This document shows positions 46,653-55,191 of a DNA stretch of 64,000 bases, piece after piece. Both the position numbers and the translations under genes were made by a program. Position 1 is the stretch's first letter; each line of letters opens with the position of its first letter. The stretch comes from Oscillospiraceae bacterium (lineage in GTDB: Bacteria > Bacillota > Clostridia > Oscillospirales > Acutalibacteraceae), in assembly GCA_015066245.1 (NCBI GenBank), contig SVOS01000001.1, forward strand, positions 186,001 to 250,000, given 5' to 3'. The notes beneath the pieces are model-generated. The model was not told the origin of the DNA. It saw only the letters and a program-made list of their open reading frames with translations, and searched no databases.

Positions 46653-47972
46653 TTAACGGTCACCGCGGATATTTTTCATGATATCCTGCACAGTTTCCTT
46701 GAGTTTTGAATCTGTCTGCATTTTCTTTTCCATCTGCTGAACTGTATAAACAATGGTTGAGTAGTGCTTTCCGCCGAATTTCTCGCCGATTTGCTCCATT
46801 GTGTAGGTTGTAAGCTCTCTTGAAATATAAATTGCAATATGTCGAGGATGATTGATAGATGCTTTTCGGCTTTTTGGCGAAGTAATGGCATCGGGAGTAA
46901 CGCCAAAGGTACGGGCAACCTCCTCAACAATTTTCTCGATAGTATGCTCAGGAGAAACATTATTGGTAAGAATATCGCTGATAACTTCTGAAACAATCAG
47001 AATTGTGGGTTTTTCGTTGTTGAGCATATATCTTGCTTTAAGCTTTTTGACTGTTCCTTCAAGCTGACGGATATTGTTCTTAAGCTTCTGAGCAATAAAC
47101 TCGGCAACTTCATGAGAAAGAGGTAAATCAAGGTGGTCAGCTTTACGCTTGATAATGGCAATACGGGTTTCCATATCGGGAGGCTGAACATCTGCAAGCA
47201 AACCCCACTCAAAACGAGAACGGAGACGCTCTTCAAGAATATTAATGTCCTTAGGCGGACGGTCAGATGTGAGAACAATCTGTTTTTTGCCTTCAAAAAG
47301 TGTATTGAATGTGTGGAAGAACTCTTCCTGAGTTGCTTCTTTGCCACCGATAAACTGAACGTCATCCACCAAAAGAACATCAGCCTGACGGTATTTCTGT
47401 CTGAATTCTGTGGTGGTGTTCTGTTTGATTGCTTCAATAAGCTCTACTGTAAAGTCGTCACCCTTAACGTAGATAATTTTCATTTCGGGATTTGCTTTTT
47501 TGATATCGTTGCCGATAGCATAAAGCAAATGAGTTTTGCCAAGACCGGAATTTCCGTAAAGAAACAGGGGGTTGTATGCTCCTGCAGGATTTGCAGCAAC
47601 TGCAAGAGAAGCAGCATGTGCAAATTTATTTGATGAACCTACAATAAAGTTTTCAAAGGTATATTCATAATCTGAGTGTACAACCTCAATGGGATTTTCT
47701 TCTTCTTCTTTTTTCTGTTCTTCCTCAGTAATAAAGCAAAGCTCAAATTTCGTGCTGAAAACAGCTTCAAAAGCTTCGTCAAGAAGTGTCATGTAGTTTC
47801 TGACTACAGTATTCCGATGAAAAGAATTAGGTACTAAAAGTGTTACTTTTCCGGTGTCGTAATCGAGAGATACAGGCTTAATACGTGCAATCCAGGTTTT
47901 ATATGCAATGTCGGTAATTTTTGTTCTGCAATATTCGCTTACTATAAGCCAAGCGTCTTTAAAAGAATCCAT
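46653..47972 (-). CDS. dnaA: Chromosomal replication initiator DnaA
   Basis: A 439-residue initiator. Domain I is at the N-terminus (residues 1-75), Walker A is GNSGLGKTHLLYAIG, Walker B is VLLVDDVQFIGG, sensor and arginine-finger region follows, and the DNA-binding domain IV occupies about 345-439. In domain IV the recognition signature, GGRDHTTV in E. coli, reads GGKHYSTI (400-407): the base-contacting Asp and His are replaced by His403 and Tyr404. The arginine of the HPRHIA segment, equivalent to E. coli Arg399, is kept. AAGGAGG lies 11 bases before the ATG. The protein is otherwise intact and of normal length. Confidence 0.98.
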   Translation of the reverse strand: MDSFKDAWLIVSEYCRTKITDIAYKTWIARIKPVSLDYDTGKVTLLVPNSFHRNTVVRNYMTLLDEAFEAVFSTKFELCFITEEEQKKEEEENPIEVVHSDYEYTFENFIVGSSNKFAHAASLAVAANPAGAYNPLFLYGNSGLGKTHLLYAIGNDIKKANPEMKIIYVKGDDFTVELIEAIKQNTTTEFRQKYRQADVLLVDDVQFIGGKEATQEEFFHTFNTLFEGKKQIVLTSDRPPKDINILEERLRSRFEWGLLADVQPPDMETRIAIIKRKADHLDLPLSHEVAEFIAQKLKNNIRQLEGTVKKLKARYMLNNEKPTILIVSEVISDILTNNVSPEHTIEKIVEEVARTFGVTPDAITSPKSRKASINHPRHIAIYISRELTTYTMEQIGEKFGGKHYSTIVYTVQQMEKKMQTDSKLKETVQDIMKNIRGDR

Positions 47973-48300
47973 ATTTTTCGTCCTCCTTCGTATTTAAATT
48001 ACATTCTTTTTCTCAAAATCAGCCTACTACGGCATAATAAAAATTACTCTTTAATTTTAGCAAATTTTTTGCTTTAAAGCAATAGTTTTTTCCATTATTA
48101 TGTAAATATAACAATATAAAATGGATGTATTCTGAAAAAATAATTATTTTTTTAAAAATAAAAAATGAATCAAATTATTAGAAAAATCAGTTTTTACCTT
48201 GTATTGTGGGTGTTTAATTTAATTTATACAATATCTTGTATAAGACTCAAAACCTTTGGTATAGAGCGGAAAAATAATAAAAAGAGTAAAAAAATTTTTG
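47973..48300. other. Divergent spacer between dnaA and rpmH
   Basis: A very AT-rich spacer with A/T runs, holding the dnaA promoter on its left side and leading to the rpmH promoter on its right. I searched by eye for TTATNCACA and its complement and found none. It is the usual position of the upstream origin half in Bacillus, but nothing here supports that except position and composition. Confidence 0.5.
48054..48082 (-). promoter_or_regulatory. dnaA: Promoter of dnaA
   Basis: On the minus strand TTGCTT (48082-48077), a 17-bp spacer and TAAAAT (48059-48054), 81 bp before the start codon. Confidence 0.6.
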
Positions 48301-48329
48301 TTGACTTTAAGGCCGACTTTAGATATAAT
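48301..48329 (+). promoter_or_regulatory. rpmH: Promoter of rpmH
   Basis: TTGACT (48301-48306), a 17-bp spacer and TATAAT (48324-48329), 38 bp upstream of the start codon. One of the best promoters in the window. Confidence 0.88.
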
Positions 48330-48367
48330 GTTACATTGCAAGGTTATGTTGTGAAAGGAGGATTAAT

Positions 48368-48502
48368 ATGCTGAGAACATATCAACCCAAAAAGCTTCAC
48401 AGAAAGAAGGAGCACGGCTTCAGAAAGAGAATGTCCGACAAAAACGGTCGTAAGGTTCTTGCTCGCAGAAGAGCAAAGGGCAGAAAGAGACTTTCTTACT
48501 AA
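48368..48502 (+). CDS. rpmH: Ribosomal protein L34
   Basis: A 44-residue, highly basic protein reading [18 protein letters not shown] and continuing [20 protein letters not shown], the standard bL34 sequence. AAAGGAGG lies 7 bases before the ATG. L34 sits in the large ribosomal subunit. Its place next to dnaA and before rnpA is one of the most conserved in bacteria. Confidence 0.98.
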   Translation: MLRTYQPKKLHRKKEHGFRKRMSDKNGRKVLARRRAKGRKRLSY

Positions 48503-48505
48503 TTT

Positions 48506-48540
48506 GAAAGGCCACCGTTTATCTGTGGTCTTTCTTTAGT
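48506..48540 (+). terminator. Terminator or attenuator after rpmH
   Basis: GAAAGGCCAC (48506-48515) pairs with GTGGTCTTTC (48525-48534, one G-T pair), followed by TTTAGTTTTATT. It probably raises rpmH expression relative to rnpA. Confidence 0.8.
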
Positions 48541-48606
48541 TTTATTGCGTTCTTTTCTACTTTATCTACTTAATAAGATACGCATTTGAAATTCAAGGTG
48601 GTTAAA

Positions 48607-48951
48607 ATGAGTGAAATAATCACTTTATGTGATGCTTGGGCTTTCAGACGTGCTTACCAGAGAGGTAAGAGTTTCGTCTCGCCCGAGCTTGTCACCTATG
48701 TAAATAAAAATAAACAAAATAACCTGCGTATCGGCATAACCACCGGCAAAAAAATCGGCAAGGCTTATATGCGTAGCCGCGCCAGACGAGTTATAAGAGC
48801 AGCATACAGAGCAGTTCTCAAAGACAGCGAAATTGTAGCTGATCACATAGATATTGTTTTTGTTGCGAGAGGAAAAACCCCTTTTATCAAAAGTACCGCA
48901 CTTGAAAAAGTGCTTAGAAAGCATCTTTCGGATGCAGGGGTTATCAGATGA
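48607..48951 (+). CDS. rnpA: Ribonuclease P protein component
   Basis: A 114-residue basic protein of the RNase P ribonucleoprotein, which matures tRNA 5' ends. The core NNLRIGITTGKKIGKAYMRS is partly visible with the RNR-like helix RSRARRVIRAAYR. I set the start at 48607 with AAGGTGG upstream. It overlaps yidD by 4 bp. Confidence 0.95.
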   Translation: MSEIITLCDAWAFRRAYQRGKSFVSPELVTYVNKNKQNNLRIGITTGKKIGKAYMRSRARRVIRAAYRAVLKDSEIVADHIDIVFVARGKTPFIKSTALEKVLRKHLSDAGVIR

Positions 48952-49172
48952 TTAAAAAACTTTTTATCCGTATGATTCGTTTTTACCAGACGCATATTTC
49001 AGTGCACACTTCGCCTAAATGTAAATATTATCCTACGTGCTCTCAATATGCTATAGAAGCTATTGAGTCTTTTGGTGCGTTCAGAGGTTTTTTTATGGCG
49101 TTGTGGAGGATTTTGCGGTGTAATCCGTTTTCAAAGGGTGGGTACGACCCTGTTCCGCAAAAGAAAAAGTGA
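48948..49172 (+). CDS. yidD: Membrane protein insertion efficiency factor YidD
   Basis: A 74-residue protein with the family pattern IRFYQTHISVHTSPKCKYYP, TCSQYAIEAIE and RILRCNPFSKGGYDPVP. YidD assists YidC-dependent insertion at the inner face of the membrane. Start overlaps the rnpA stop (ATGA), so the genes are coupled. Confidence 0.96.
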   Translation: MIKKLFIRMIRFYQTHISVHTSPKCKYYPTCSQYAIEAIESFGAFRGFFMALWRILRCNPFSKGGYDPVPQKKK

Positions 49173-49199
49173 TTTGTTTTTTAAGGAAGGTTTATTGCC

Positions 49200-50108
49200 A
49201 TGAATGATCTTTTTGGTTTATTGGGCGGTCTTTTCGGTTGGGTGCTTTATGGCGCTTATTGGTTAGTCCGCAACTACGGTCTTGCTATTTTAATTTTTAC
49301 AATTATTACTAAGCTTATTTTCTTCCCTTCTACAATCAAACAGCAGAAGAGCATGGCTAAGAACGCAAGACTTTCAGGTCAGATGGCAGCCCTTAAGGAG
49401 AAATACGGCAACAACCGTATGAAACTTAACGAAGAAACACAGAAGCTTTATGAAAAAGAGGGCGTGTCTCCCTACGGAGGATGTCTTACTTCTATTCTTC
49501 CTATGTTCCTTTTGTTAGGCGTTTTCTATGCAGTAGCTTATCCTCTTACAAATACTCTGCACCTTAATGCAGGTATGGTAAATGATGCAAGAGAGGCTTT
49601 GGCGGCTGTTCCCGGTCTTAATCTGTCTGCTTCACAGTCTTACGGCGGTCAGGTTGATATCCTTATGCACATCAAATCCTTCCCAAGTATCGCAGAATGT
49701 TTCGGCGATATGCAGAATCAGGTTATTGAATTCAGTAATTCATTTAATTTCTGTGGATTAAACCTTTTGGTAAGCCCCTCACAGTATGGTTTTTCTATCT
49801 ACCTTATTTTCCCTGTGCTTTGTTTTGTTACTTCTGTTGCATCTCAGATCGTTATTCAGAAGCTCAACGGTACAGGTCAGAATCAGCAGGGCTGCATGAA
49901 GGTTATGATGTACTTACTCCCACTTTTCTCTGCATATATCGCATATAGTGTACCTGCAGCGGTTGGTTTTTATTGGATTTGTTCCACCGTTATCAGTTTC
50001 GTACAGTCACTTATCGTACAGAAGTTTTTTGGTCCTGGCATGATGATTGCAAGGGGCGAAGCTGCCAGAGTTGCACTTCTTGAACAGAAGGAAAGCCTGG
50101 TAAAGTAA
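49200..50108 (+). CDS. yidC: Membrane protein insertase YidC/Oxa1
   Basis: A 302-residue insertase with five transmembrane helices and the cytoplasmic hairpin QQKSMAKNARLSGQMAALKEKY. The conserved groove position, usually Arg in TM1, is Lys here (IITKLIFFPS), as in many clostridia. About 70 residues lie between the second and third membrane segments (roughly 120-195). No lipoprotein signal is visible. AAGGAAGG precedes the ATG. Confidence 0.95.
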   Translation: MNDLFGLLGGLFGWVLYGAYWLVRNYGLAILIFTIITKLIFFPSTIKQQKSMAKNARLSGQMAALKEKYGNNRMKLNEETQKLYEKEGVSPYGGCLTSILPMFLLLGVFYAVAYPLTNTLHLNAGMVNDAREALAAVPGLNLSASQSYGGQVDILMHIKSFPSIAECFGDMQNQVIEFSNSFNFCGLNLLVSPSQYGFSIYLIFPVLCFVTSVASQIVIQKLNGTGQNQQGCMKVMMYLLPLFSAYIAYSVPAAVGFYWICSTVISFVQSLIVQKFFGPGMMIARGEAARVALLEQKESLVK

Positions 50109-50154
50109 ATTTTGAAAATTAGTGGTATACATAGATATACTTTAAGGAGAAAAA

Positions 50155-50940
50155 ATGATTAAAGAAGCTATCGGCGTAGGTGATACCGAAGTTCTTGCTC
50201 TGGAAGATGCTTGCAGACAGCTTGGTGTTGAAACTTACGAAGTAGAATTTGAGACTTTGCAGCGTGCTGAAAAAGGCGTTTTAGGTATTTTCGGCAAAAA
50301 GCAGGCAAAGGTAAGAGCATTTATCAAAACAGGCCCTGCAGATACTGCAGCACAGTTTGTTAAGGATGTTCTTAATGCTATGGATATCAATTCCATAGAA
50401 GTAAAAGTTACCGAGGAGGAGCAGGGTGCTGTAATCGACCTTGAGGGCGAGGAAGTTGGCTCTATCATCGGCAGACGCGGCGAGACTCTGGATGCATTAC
50501 AGTATCTTACCGGTCTTGTTGCAAATCATGTTGATAATTCTTATTACAAGATTACAATCAACACAGGCAACTACCGCGAAAAGAGAGAAAAAACTCTTGA
50601 GATTTTAGGTAGAAAGCTTGCTTTCAAGGCAGTTAAGACAGGTATGAAAACCTCTCTTGAGCCTATGAATCCTTATGAGAGACGTGTTATTCACACTGCA
50701 GTTCAGAAGGTAAACGGTGCAACATCCTGGAGCGAAGGCGAAAACCTTCAGCGTCATGTTGTTATCGGTCCTGACGGCAATGTAAAGCCCAGAAACGATA
50801 AGTATCGCGGCAGAAATAATCGCGGCGGCAGAGGCAGAGGCGGATATAACCAGAAGCCAAGATACAATGCTGAAAAGTCTGATCGTGCTCCTATCAATGA
50901 GGGCGAAGGCATGGGCCTTTACGGCAGAATTGACAAGTAA
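50155..50940 (+). CDS. jag: RNA-binding protein Jag/KhpB
   Basis: A 261-residue protein with Jag_N domain (1-50, VYEVEFETLQRAEKGVLGIFG-type text), KH domain (about 90-140: IIGRRGETLDALQYL) and R3H domain (150-205: MNPYERRVIHTAVQ). The tail from 215 is rich in Arg/Gly (RGGRGRGGY), likely extra RNA contact. KhpB proteins bind small RNAs and mRNAs and influence cell-wall elongation. Conserved next to yidC. Confidence 0.95.
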   Translation: MIKEAIGVGDTEVLALEDACRQLGVETYEVEFETLQRAEKGVLGIFGKKQAKVRAFIKTGPADTAAQFVKDVLNAMDINSIEVKVTEEEQGAVIDLEGEEVGSIIGRRGETLDALQYLTGLVANHVDNSYYKITINTGNYREKREKTLEILGRKLAFKAVKTGMKTSLEPMNPYERRVIHTAVQKVNGATSWSEGENLQRHVVIGPDGNVKPRNDKYRGRNNRGGRGRGGYNQKPRYNAEKSDRAPINEGEGMGLYGRIDK

Positions 50941-50969
50941 ACAACGACGAGTTTTAACCCGTCGATATT

Positions 50970-51000
50970 AAAGGCGGCGGATTGCCGCCTTTATTTTTTT
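50970..51000 (+). terminator. Terminator between jag and mnmE
   Basis: AAAGGCGGC (50970-50978) pairs with GCCGCCTTT (50984-50992), followed by ATTTTTTT. The mnmE Shine-Dalgarno sequence begins immediately after, so mnmE depends on readthrough or a promoter I do not see. Confidence 0.9.
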
Positions 51001-51011
51001 CAGGTGATATT

Positions 51012-52379
51012 ATGAAAGAAACCACAATTGCTGCCATCAGTACTGCCCAAGGTGCAGGTGGTATCGGAATAATCAGAATATCGGGAGATAAAGCTATAGA
51101 GATTGCTGACAAGGTTTTTGTGTCCTTTACAGGAGTTAAGCTTAATGAGCTCAGCGGATATCACGGTGCTTACGGAAAAATTGTTTTTGAAGACGAAATA
51201 ATCGATGAGTGCGTGGCTTTTGTATTCAGAAATCCCAAAAGTTTTACCGGTGAAGATGTTGTAGAGCTTTGTTGTCATGGTGGAGTGCTTGTTACAAAAC
51301 TTGTTTTGAGGGCGGTTCTTGCCAGCGGAGCTACTCCGGCAGGTGCCGGCGAATTTACGAAACGAGCTTTTCTCAACGGAAAAATGAATCTTTCCGAGGC
51401 AGAGAGTATTATGAACCTAATTTCTGCCCAGAGCAAAAACGCTCTTAAGGCTGCTAATGAGGTACGTCAGGGTGCTGTCAGCAAGAAAATCTACGAGCTT
51501 TGTGAAAGACTTGAGAATACTGCGGCACACCTCAGTGCGTGGGCTGATTTTCCTGAGGAAGATATCCCCGAAGTAAGCGAAGATGCCTTGAGAAATACTC
51601 TTTATACTACAGAGAAAGAACTTTCTGAGCTTATTAAGAATTATGATGCAGGTAAAGCCATTACTCAGGGTGTACCTACTGCTATTTTAGGCAAGCCTAA
51701 TGTAGGTAAATCTACTCTTATGAACTTGCTTTCGGGCTTTGATAAGAGTATTGTTACTGATATCCCCGGAACTACCCGAGATGTAGTTGAGGAAACTGTG
51801 GTTTTAGGTGATATAATTTTAAGACTTTCTGATACTGCAGGTATCAGAGAAACCGATAATATTGTAGAAAAAATCGGTGTTGATAAAGCAAAAGAGAAAA
51901 TTGACGAAAGTCAGCTTTTGCTTGTTGTGTTTGACTCAAGCATTCCTCTGGATGATGAGGATAGGTTGATTGTAGAGAATATCAGAGACACTGCAGCTAT
52001 TGCTGTAATTAATAAAAGCGACCTTGAAAGTAAAATTGATATTGAATATATCGAAAATAATTTTAAATTTGTGGTGTATATAAGTGCAAAGCAGGGCATC
52101 GGCAAGGATGAGCTTGTGTCTGCGGTTTCTAAAGCAACCGGTACAGAGGAGTTTTCTGCTTCTGCGGTGCTTCTTGCCGGAGAGCGACAGAAAGCTGCTG
52201 CCGAAGATGCTCTTAATAGCGTGAAATCTGCTATTGATGCACTTGAGATGGGCTTTTCTCTTGATGCTGTTACAATAGATCTGGAGAATTCTTTGCAGAA
52301 ACTATATGAGCTTGTAGGTAAAAATGTAAGCGAAGAGATAGTTGATAAGGTGTTCCACAACTTCTGTGTAGGAAAATAA
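51012..52379 (+). CDS. mnmE: tRNA uridine-5-carboxymethylaminomethyl modification GTPase MnmE
   Basis: A 455-residue GTPase that with MnmG modifies U34 of wobble-position tRNAs using a formate-derived one-carbon group. The N-terminal folate-binding domain starts ETTIAAISTAQGAGGIGIIR (exactly 20); the G domain shows GKPNVGKST, DTAG and NKSD; the C-terminus ends FHNFCVGK with the essential Cys. I set the start at 51012 with AGGTGAT 7 bases upstream. Confidence 0.97.
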   Translation: MKETTIAAISTAQGAGGIGIIRISGDKAIEIADKVFVSFTGVKLNELSGYHGAYGKIVFEDEIIDECVAFVFRNPKSFTGEDVVELCCHGGVLVTKLVLRAVLASGATPAGAGEFTKRAFLNGKMNLSEAESIMNLISAQSKNALKAANEVRQGAVSKKIYELCERLENTAAHLSAWADFPEEDIPEVSEDALRNTLYTTEKELSELIKNYDAGKAITQGVPTAILGKPNVGKSTLMNLLSGFDKSIVTDIPGTTRDVVEETVVLGDIILRLSDTAGIRETDNIVEKIGVDKAKEKIDESQLLLVVFDSSIPLDDEDRLIVENIRDTAAIAVINKSDLESKIDIEYIENNFKFVVYISAKQGIGKDELVSAVSKATGTEEFSASAVLLAGERQKAAAEDALNSVKSAIDALEMGFSLDAVTIDLENSLQKLYELVGKNVSEEIVDKVFHNFCVGK

Positions 52380-52396
52380 GATTAGGACTTGATAGT

Positions 52397-54277
52397 ATGA
52401 AATATGTGGCAGGTAATTATGATGTTGCCGTTATTGGTGCAGGCCATGCAGGTATAGAGGCGGCTTTTGCATCAGCTCGCCTTGGCGTAAAAACCGTTAT
52501 TTTTACAATTAATATGGATGCCGTGGGAAATTGTCCCTGCAATCCTTCTATCGGTGGTACTGCAAAGGGTCATCTTGTAAGAGAAATTGACGCTTTGGGC
52601 GGAGAAATGGGCAAGACTGCTGACGAGGCTATGCTTCAGATGAGAATGCTTAATCTGGGCAAAGGTCCTGCGGTCCATTCTCTCAGAGCTCAGATTGACA
52701 GAAGAAAGTATCAGGATATTATGAAGCACAAGCTTGAGCTTTGCGAGAATCTTGAGCTTCGTCAGGCTGAGATTGTAAATATTGAAAAAAGCGAGGATTG
52801 TTTTGTTCTGGAGAGCAGAACACACGCCCAGTATATGGCAAAAAAGGTAATTATTGCTACTGGTACATACTTAGGCGGTAAAATCTTTATCGGTGATGTC
52901 AATTACGAAGGCGGTCCCGACGGTATGTTTGCGGCTACTGAGCTTACAAAAAGTCTGGTAAAGATGGGGCTTCCTCTCAGACGATTCAAAACAGGTACCC
53001 CTGCAAGAGTCCTTAAAAGCAGCATTGACTTCTCAGACCTTGAGGTGCAATGTGGAGACGAGCCTCCCCAGCACTTTTCTTTCGAAACAGAAAAAGAGCT
53101 GGAGAATAAGGTGGTTTGCCATATAAGCTGGACAAACGAGAATACAAAGAAAGTAATTCTTGATAATATTCACCTCAGTCCCCTTTATTCCGGTATGATT
53201 GAGGGTGTTGGACCAAGATATTGTCCGAGCCTTGAGGACAAGATTGTCCGTTTCAAAGACAAAGAGCGTCATCAGCTTTTTATTGAGCCTTGCGGACTTG
53301 ATACAGAGGAAATGTATCTTCAGGGCATGAGCTCGTCTTTACCCGAAGGTGTTCAGAGTGCTTTTTATAAAACTATCAAAGGTCTTGAAAATGCAGTAAT
53401 TATGCGTCCTGCTTATGCTATTGAGTATGATTGTGTCGACCCTACTGCTATGGACCCTACTTTAGAAATAAAGGCAATACCGGGACTTTTCGGTGCAGGT
53501 CAGTTTAACGGTTCTTCGGGCTATGAGGAGGCTGCTGCTCAAGGTCTTGTGGCAGGTATAAATGCAGCAAGAGCCGTCAAGGGTGAGAGCAAGTTCATAC
53601 TTGACCGTTCGGGTTCTTACATTGGTACACTTATTGATGACCTTGTAACCAAAGGCAGCAACGAGCCCTACAGAATGATGACCTCAAGAAGTGAGTACAG
53701 ATTGTTGCTTCGCCAGGATAATGCTGACGAGCGACTTACTCCCACAGGATATGAAATCGGACTTATCAGCGAGGAGAGATATAATAACTATCTCCAAAAG
53801 ACTCAGAAAAAGGCCGATGAGCTTAAACGTCTCAAATCTACGGTGCTTTCCCCTACTGATGAGCTTAATAATATACTTGTTTCACGTGAAACATCTCCTG
53901 TAACATCTGGTGTAACACTATATGACCTTTTAAAGCGTCCTCAGTTAAGTTATAAGGATTTAGCACCTGTTGACAAATCAAGACCTGAGCTTGCTCCAAT
54001 TATTATTGAGCAGCTTCAGACAGAAATTAAGTACGAGGGCTATATCTTAAAGCAAAAGGATAGAATTGAGCAGATTGAGCGTATGAGCCGCAAAAAGTTG
54101 CCGTTGGATATAGATTATCGTGAGATTACAGGACTCAGACTTGAGGCTCAGGAAAAGCTCAATAAAATCAAACCCCTTAACGTAGCTCAGGCAAGCAGAA
54201 TTTCAGGTGTGTCCCCTGCTGATATCAGCGTGCTTGTTATCTGGCTGAGCAGTCGAAAAAAGGAGAATAATGTATGA
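52397..54277 (+). CDS. mnmG: tRNA uridine-5-carboxymethylaminomethyl modification enzyme MnmG
   Basis: A 626-residue FAD enzyme, partner of MnmE. The Rossmann motif VIGAGHAGIEAAFASARLG is at residues 11-29, CNPSIGGTAKGHLVREID follows, and the C-terminal helical domain with YEGYILKQ is intact. The coding sequence contains a perfect parS site at 53878-53893 without change of protein sense (reads LVSRET). Ends overlapping rsmG by 4 bp. Confidence 0.97.
   Translation: MKYVAGNYDVAVIGAGHAGIEAAFASARLGVKTVIFTINMDAVGNCPCNPSIGGTAKGHLVREIDALGGEMGKTADEAMLQMRMLNLGKGPAVHSLRAQIDRRKYQDIMKHKLELCENLELRQAEIVNIEKSEDCFVLESRTHAQYMAKKVIIATGTYLGGKIFIGDVNYEGGPDGMFAATELTKSLVKMGLPLRRFKTGTPARVLKSSIDFSDLEVQCGDEPPQHFSFETEKELENKVVCHISWTNENTKKVILDNIHLSPLYSGMIEGVGPRYCPSLEDKIVRFKDKERHQLFIEPCGLDTEEMYLQGMSSSLPEGVQSAFYKTIKGLENAVIMRPAYAIEYDCVDPTAMDPTLEIKAIPGLFGAGQFNGSSGYEEAAAQGLVAGINAARAVKGESKFILDRSGSYIGTLIDDLVTKGSNEPYRMMTSRSEYRLLLRQDNADERLTPTGYEIGLISEERYNNYLQKTQKKADELKRLKSTVLSPTDELNNILVSRETSPVTSGVTLYDLLKRPQLSYKDLAPVDKSRPELAPIIIEQLQTEIKYEGYILKQKDRIEQIERMSRKKLPLDIDYREITGLRLEAQEKLNKIKPLNVAQASRISGVSPADISVLVIWLSSRKKENNV
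53878..53893. other. parS centromere site 1 (inside mnmG)
   Basis: TGTTTCACGTGAAACA, a perfect 16-bp match to the consensus ParB-binding palindrome, lies within the mnmG coding region. ParB loads here and slides to form the partition complex. Confidence 0.95.
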
Positions 54278-54993
54278 CAAAATCAGAATTTATCTCTGTG
54301 CTTTTAAATAAGGCAGAAGAATTCGGAGTATCTCTTACAGAGGAGCAAGGCGAAAAGCTGTATATATACTTTGAAGAGCTTGTTAGAGTAAACGAGTATA
54401 TGAACCTCACTGCTATTACTGAGCCTGAAGAAGTTATTGTAAAACATTTTTGCGATAGTCTTGCCCTGCTTAAATACAGTTTTATCAAAGAAAATGCAAG
54501 CTTGGTTGATGTAGGCACAGGAGCAGGTTTTCCCGGTGTTGTAATAAAAATCGCAAGAGATGATATTAAACTTACACTTATGGATGCCGCAGGAAAAAGA
54601 ATTAATTTTCTTGAAGAGCTTTGCGAAAAGCTGCAGATTGAAGCAGATTGCGTAAATATCCGTGCCGAGCAGGCTGGTGTAGATACTGATTATCGCGAAG
54701 AATTTGATGTTGTTACCAGCCGTGCGGTTGCTGAGCTCAGGGTACTTAATGAATATTGCCTCCCTCTTGTTAAGGTGAACGGCAAATTTGTAGCCCTTAA
54801 AGGCAAAAGCGGTTGCGATGAGGTGAACTCGGCAAAGCCGTCTATCTCTATTTTGGGCGGAAAGCTTACAAAGGTTGAGGAGTATTCCTTATTTGATGCA
54901 GGAGAAAGAACTGTAGTAGAAATCAAAAAGGTTAAGAGAACCTCGTCAAAATATCCCCGACATAACTCTCAGATAAAATCAAAACCACTTTAA
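54274..54993 (+). CDS. rsmG: 16S rRNA (guanine-527-N7)-methyltransferase RsmG
   Basis: A 239-residue SAM methyltransferase with motif I VDVGTGAGFPGVVIKI and the N-terminal segment MNLTAITEPEEVIVKHFCDS (exactly 20). It modifies G527 of 16S rRNA; loss gives low-level streptomycin resistance. Start overlaps the mnmG stop, as in Bacillus gidA-gidB. Confidence 0.96.
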   Translation: MTKSEFISVLLNKAEEFGVSLTEEQGEKLYIYFEELVRVNEYMNLTAITEPEEVIVKHFCDSLALLKYSFIKENASLVDVGTGAGFPGVVIKIARDDIKLTLMDAAGKRINFLEELCEKLQIEADCVNIRAEQAGVDTDYREEFDVVTSRAVAELRVLNEYCLPLVKVNGKFVALKGKSGCDEVNSAKPSISILGGKLTKVEEYSLFDAGERTVVEIKKVKRTSSKYPRHNSQIKSKPL

Positions 54994-55002
54994 TTATTTT
55001 TT

Positions 55003-55035
55003 AAAACTCCCTTTCAGATAAGAAAGGGAGTTTTG
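55003..55035 (+). terminator. Terminator after rsmG
   Basis: AAAACTCCCTTTC (55003-55015) pairs with GAAAGGGAGTTTT (55022-55034) around a 6-nt loop. Confidence 0.88.
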
Positions 55036-55191
55036 TCATATATTGACCTTTTCGCCAAAATCAAATCTTTTATTATAATTTGTATCCTGTTATCTCAAAA
55101 TTATCGGTGCTTATGTGTCAGTTTTCTCGTAATCATGGTGGTATTATTAAGTCACATCAAAAAACCGTGGACGGCGAAGGGAGATGTTGGG

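Noticed and set aside
46293..48367. Canonical DnaA boxes (TTATNCACA) around dnaA
   Set aside because: I read both spacers on both strands and found only 7/9 matches, so no canonical box is annotated.
48165..48374. Open frame of 69 codons ahead of rpmH
   Set aside because: It overlaps the rpmH promoter, Shine-Dalgarno sequence and start, has AT-driven composition and no Shine-Dalgarno sequence of its own.
55033..55191. N-terminal extension of Noc by 53 codons
   Set aside because: The text is unlike the family, and a good Shine-Dalgarno sequence precedes the internal ATG at 55192. The frame also begins in the rsmG terminator.
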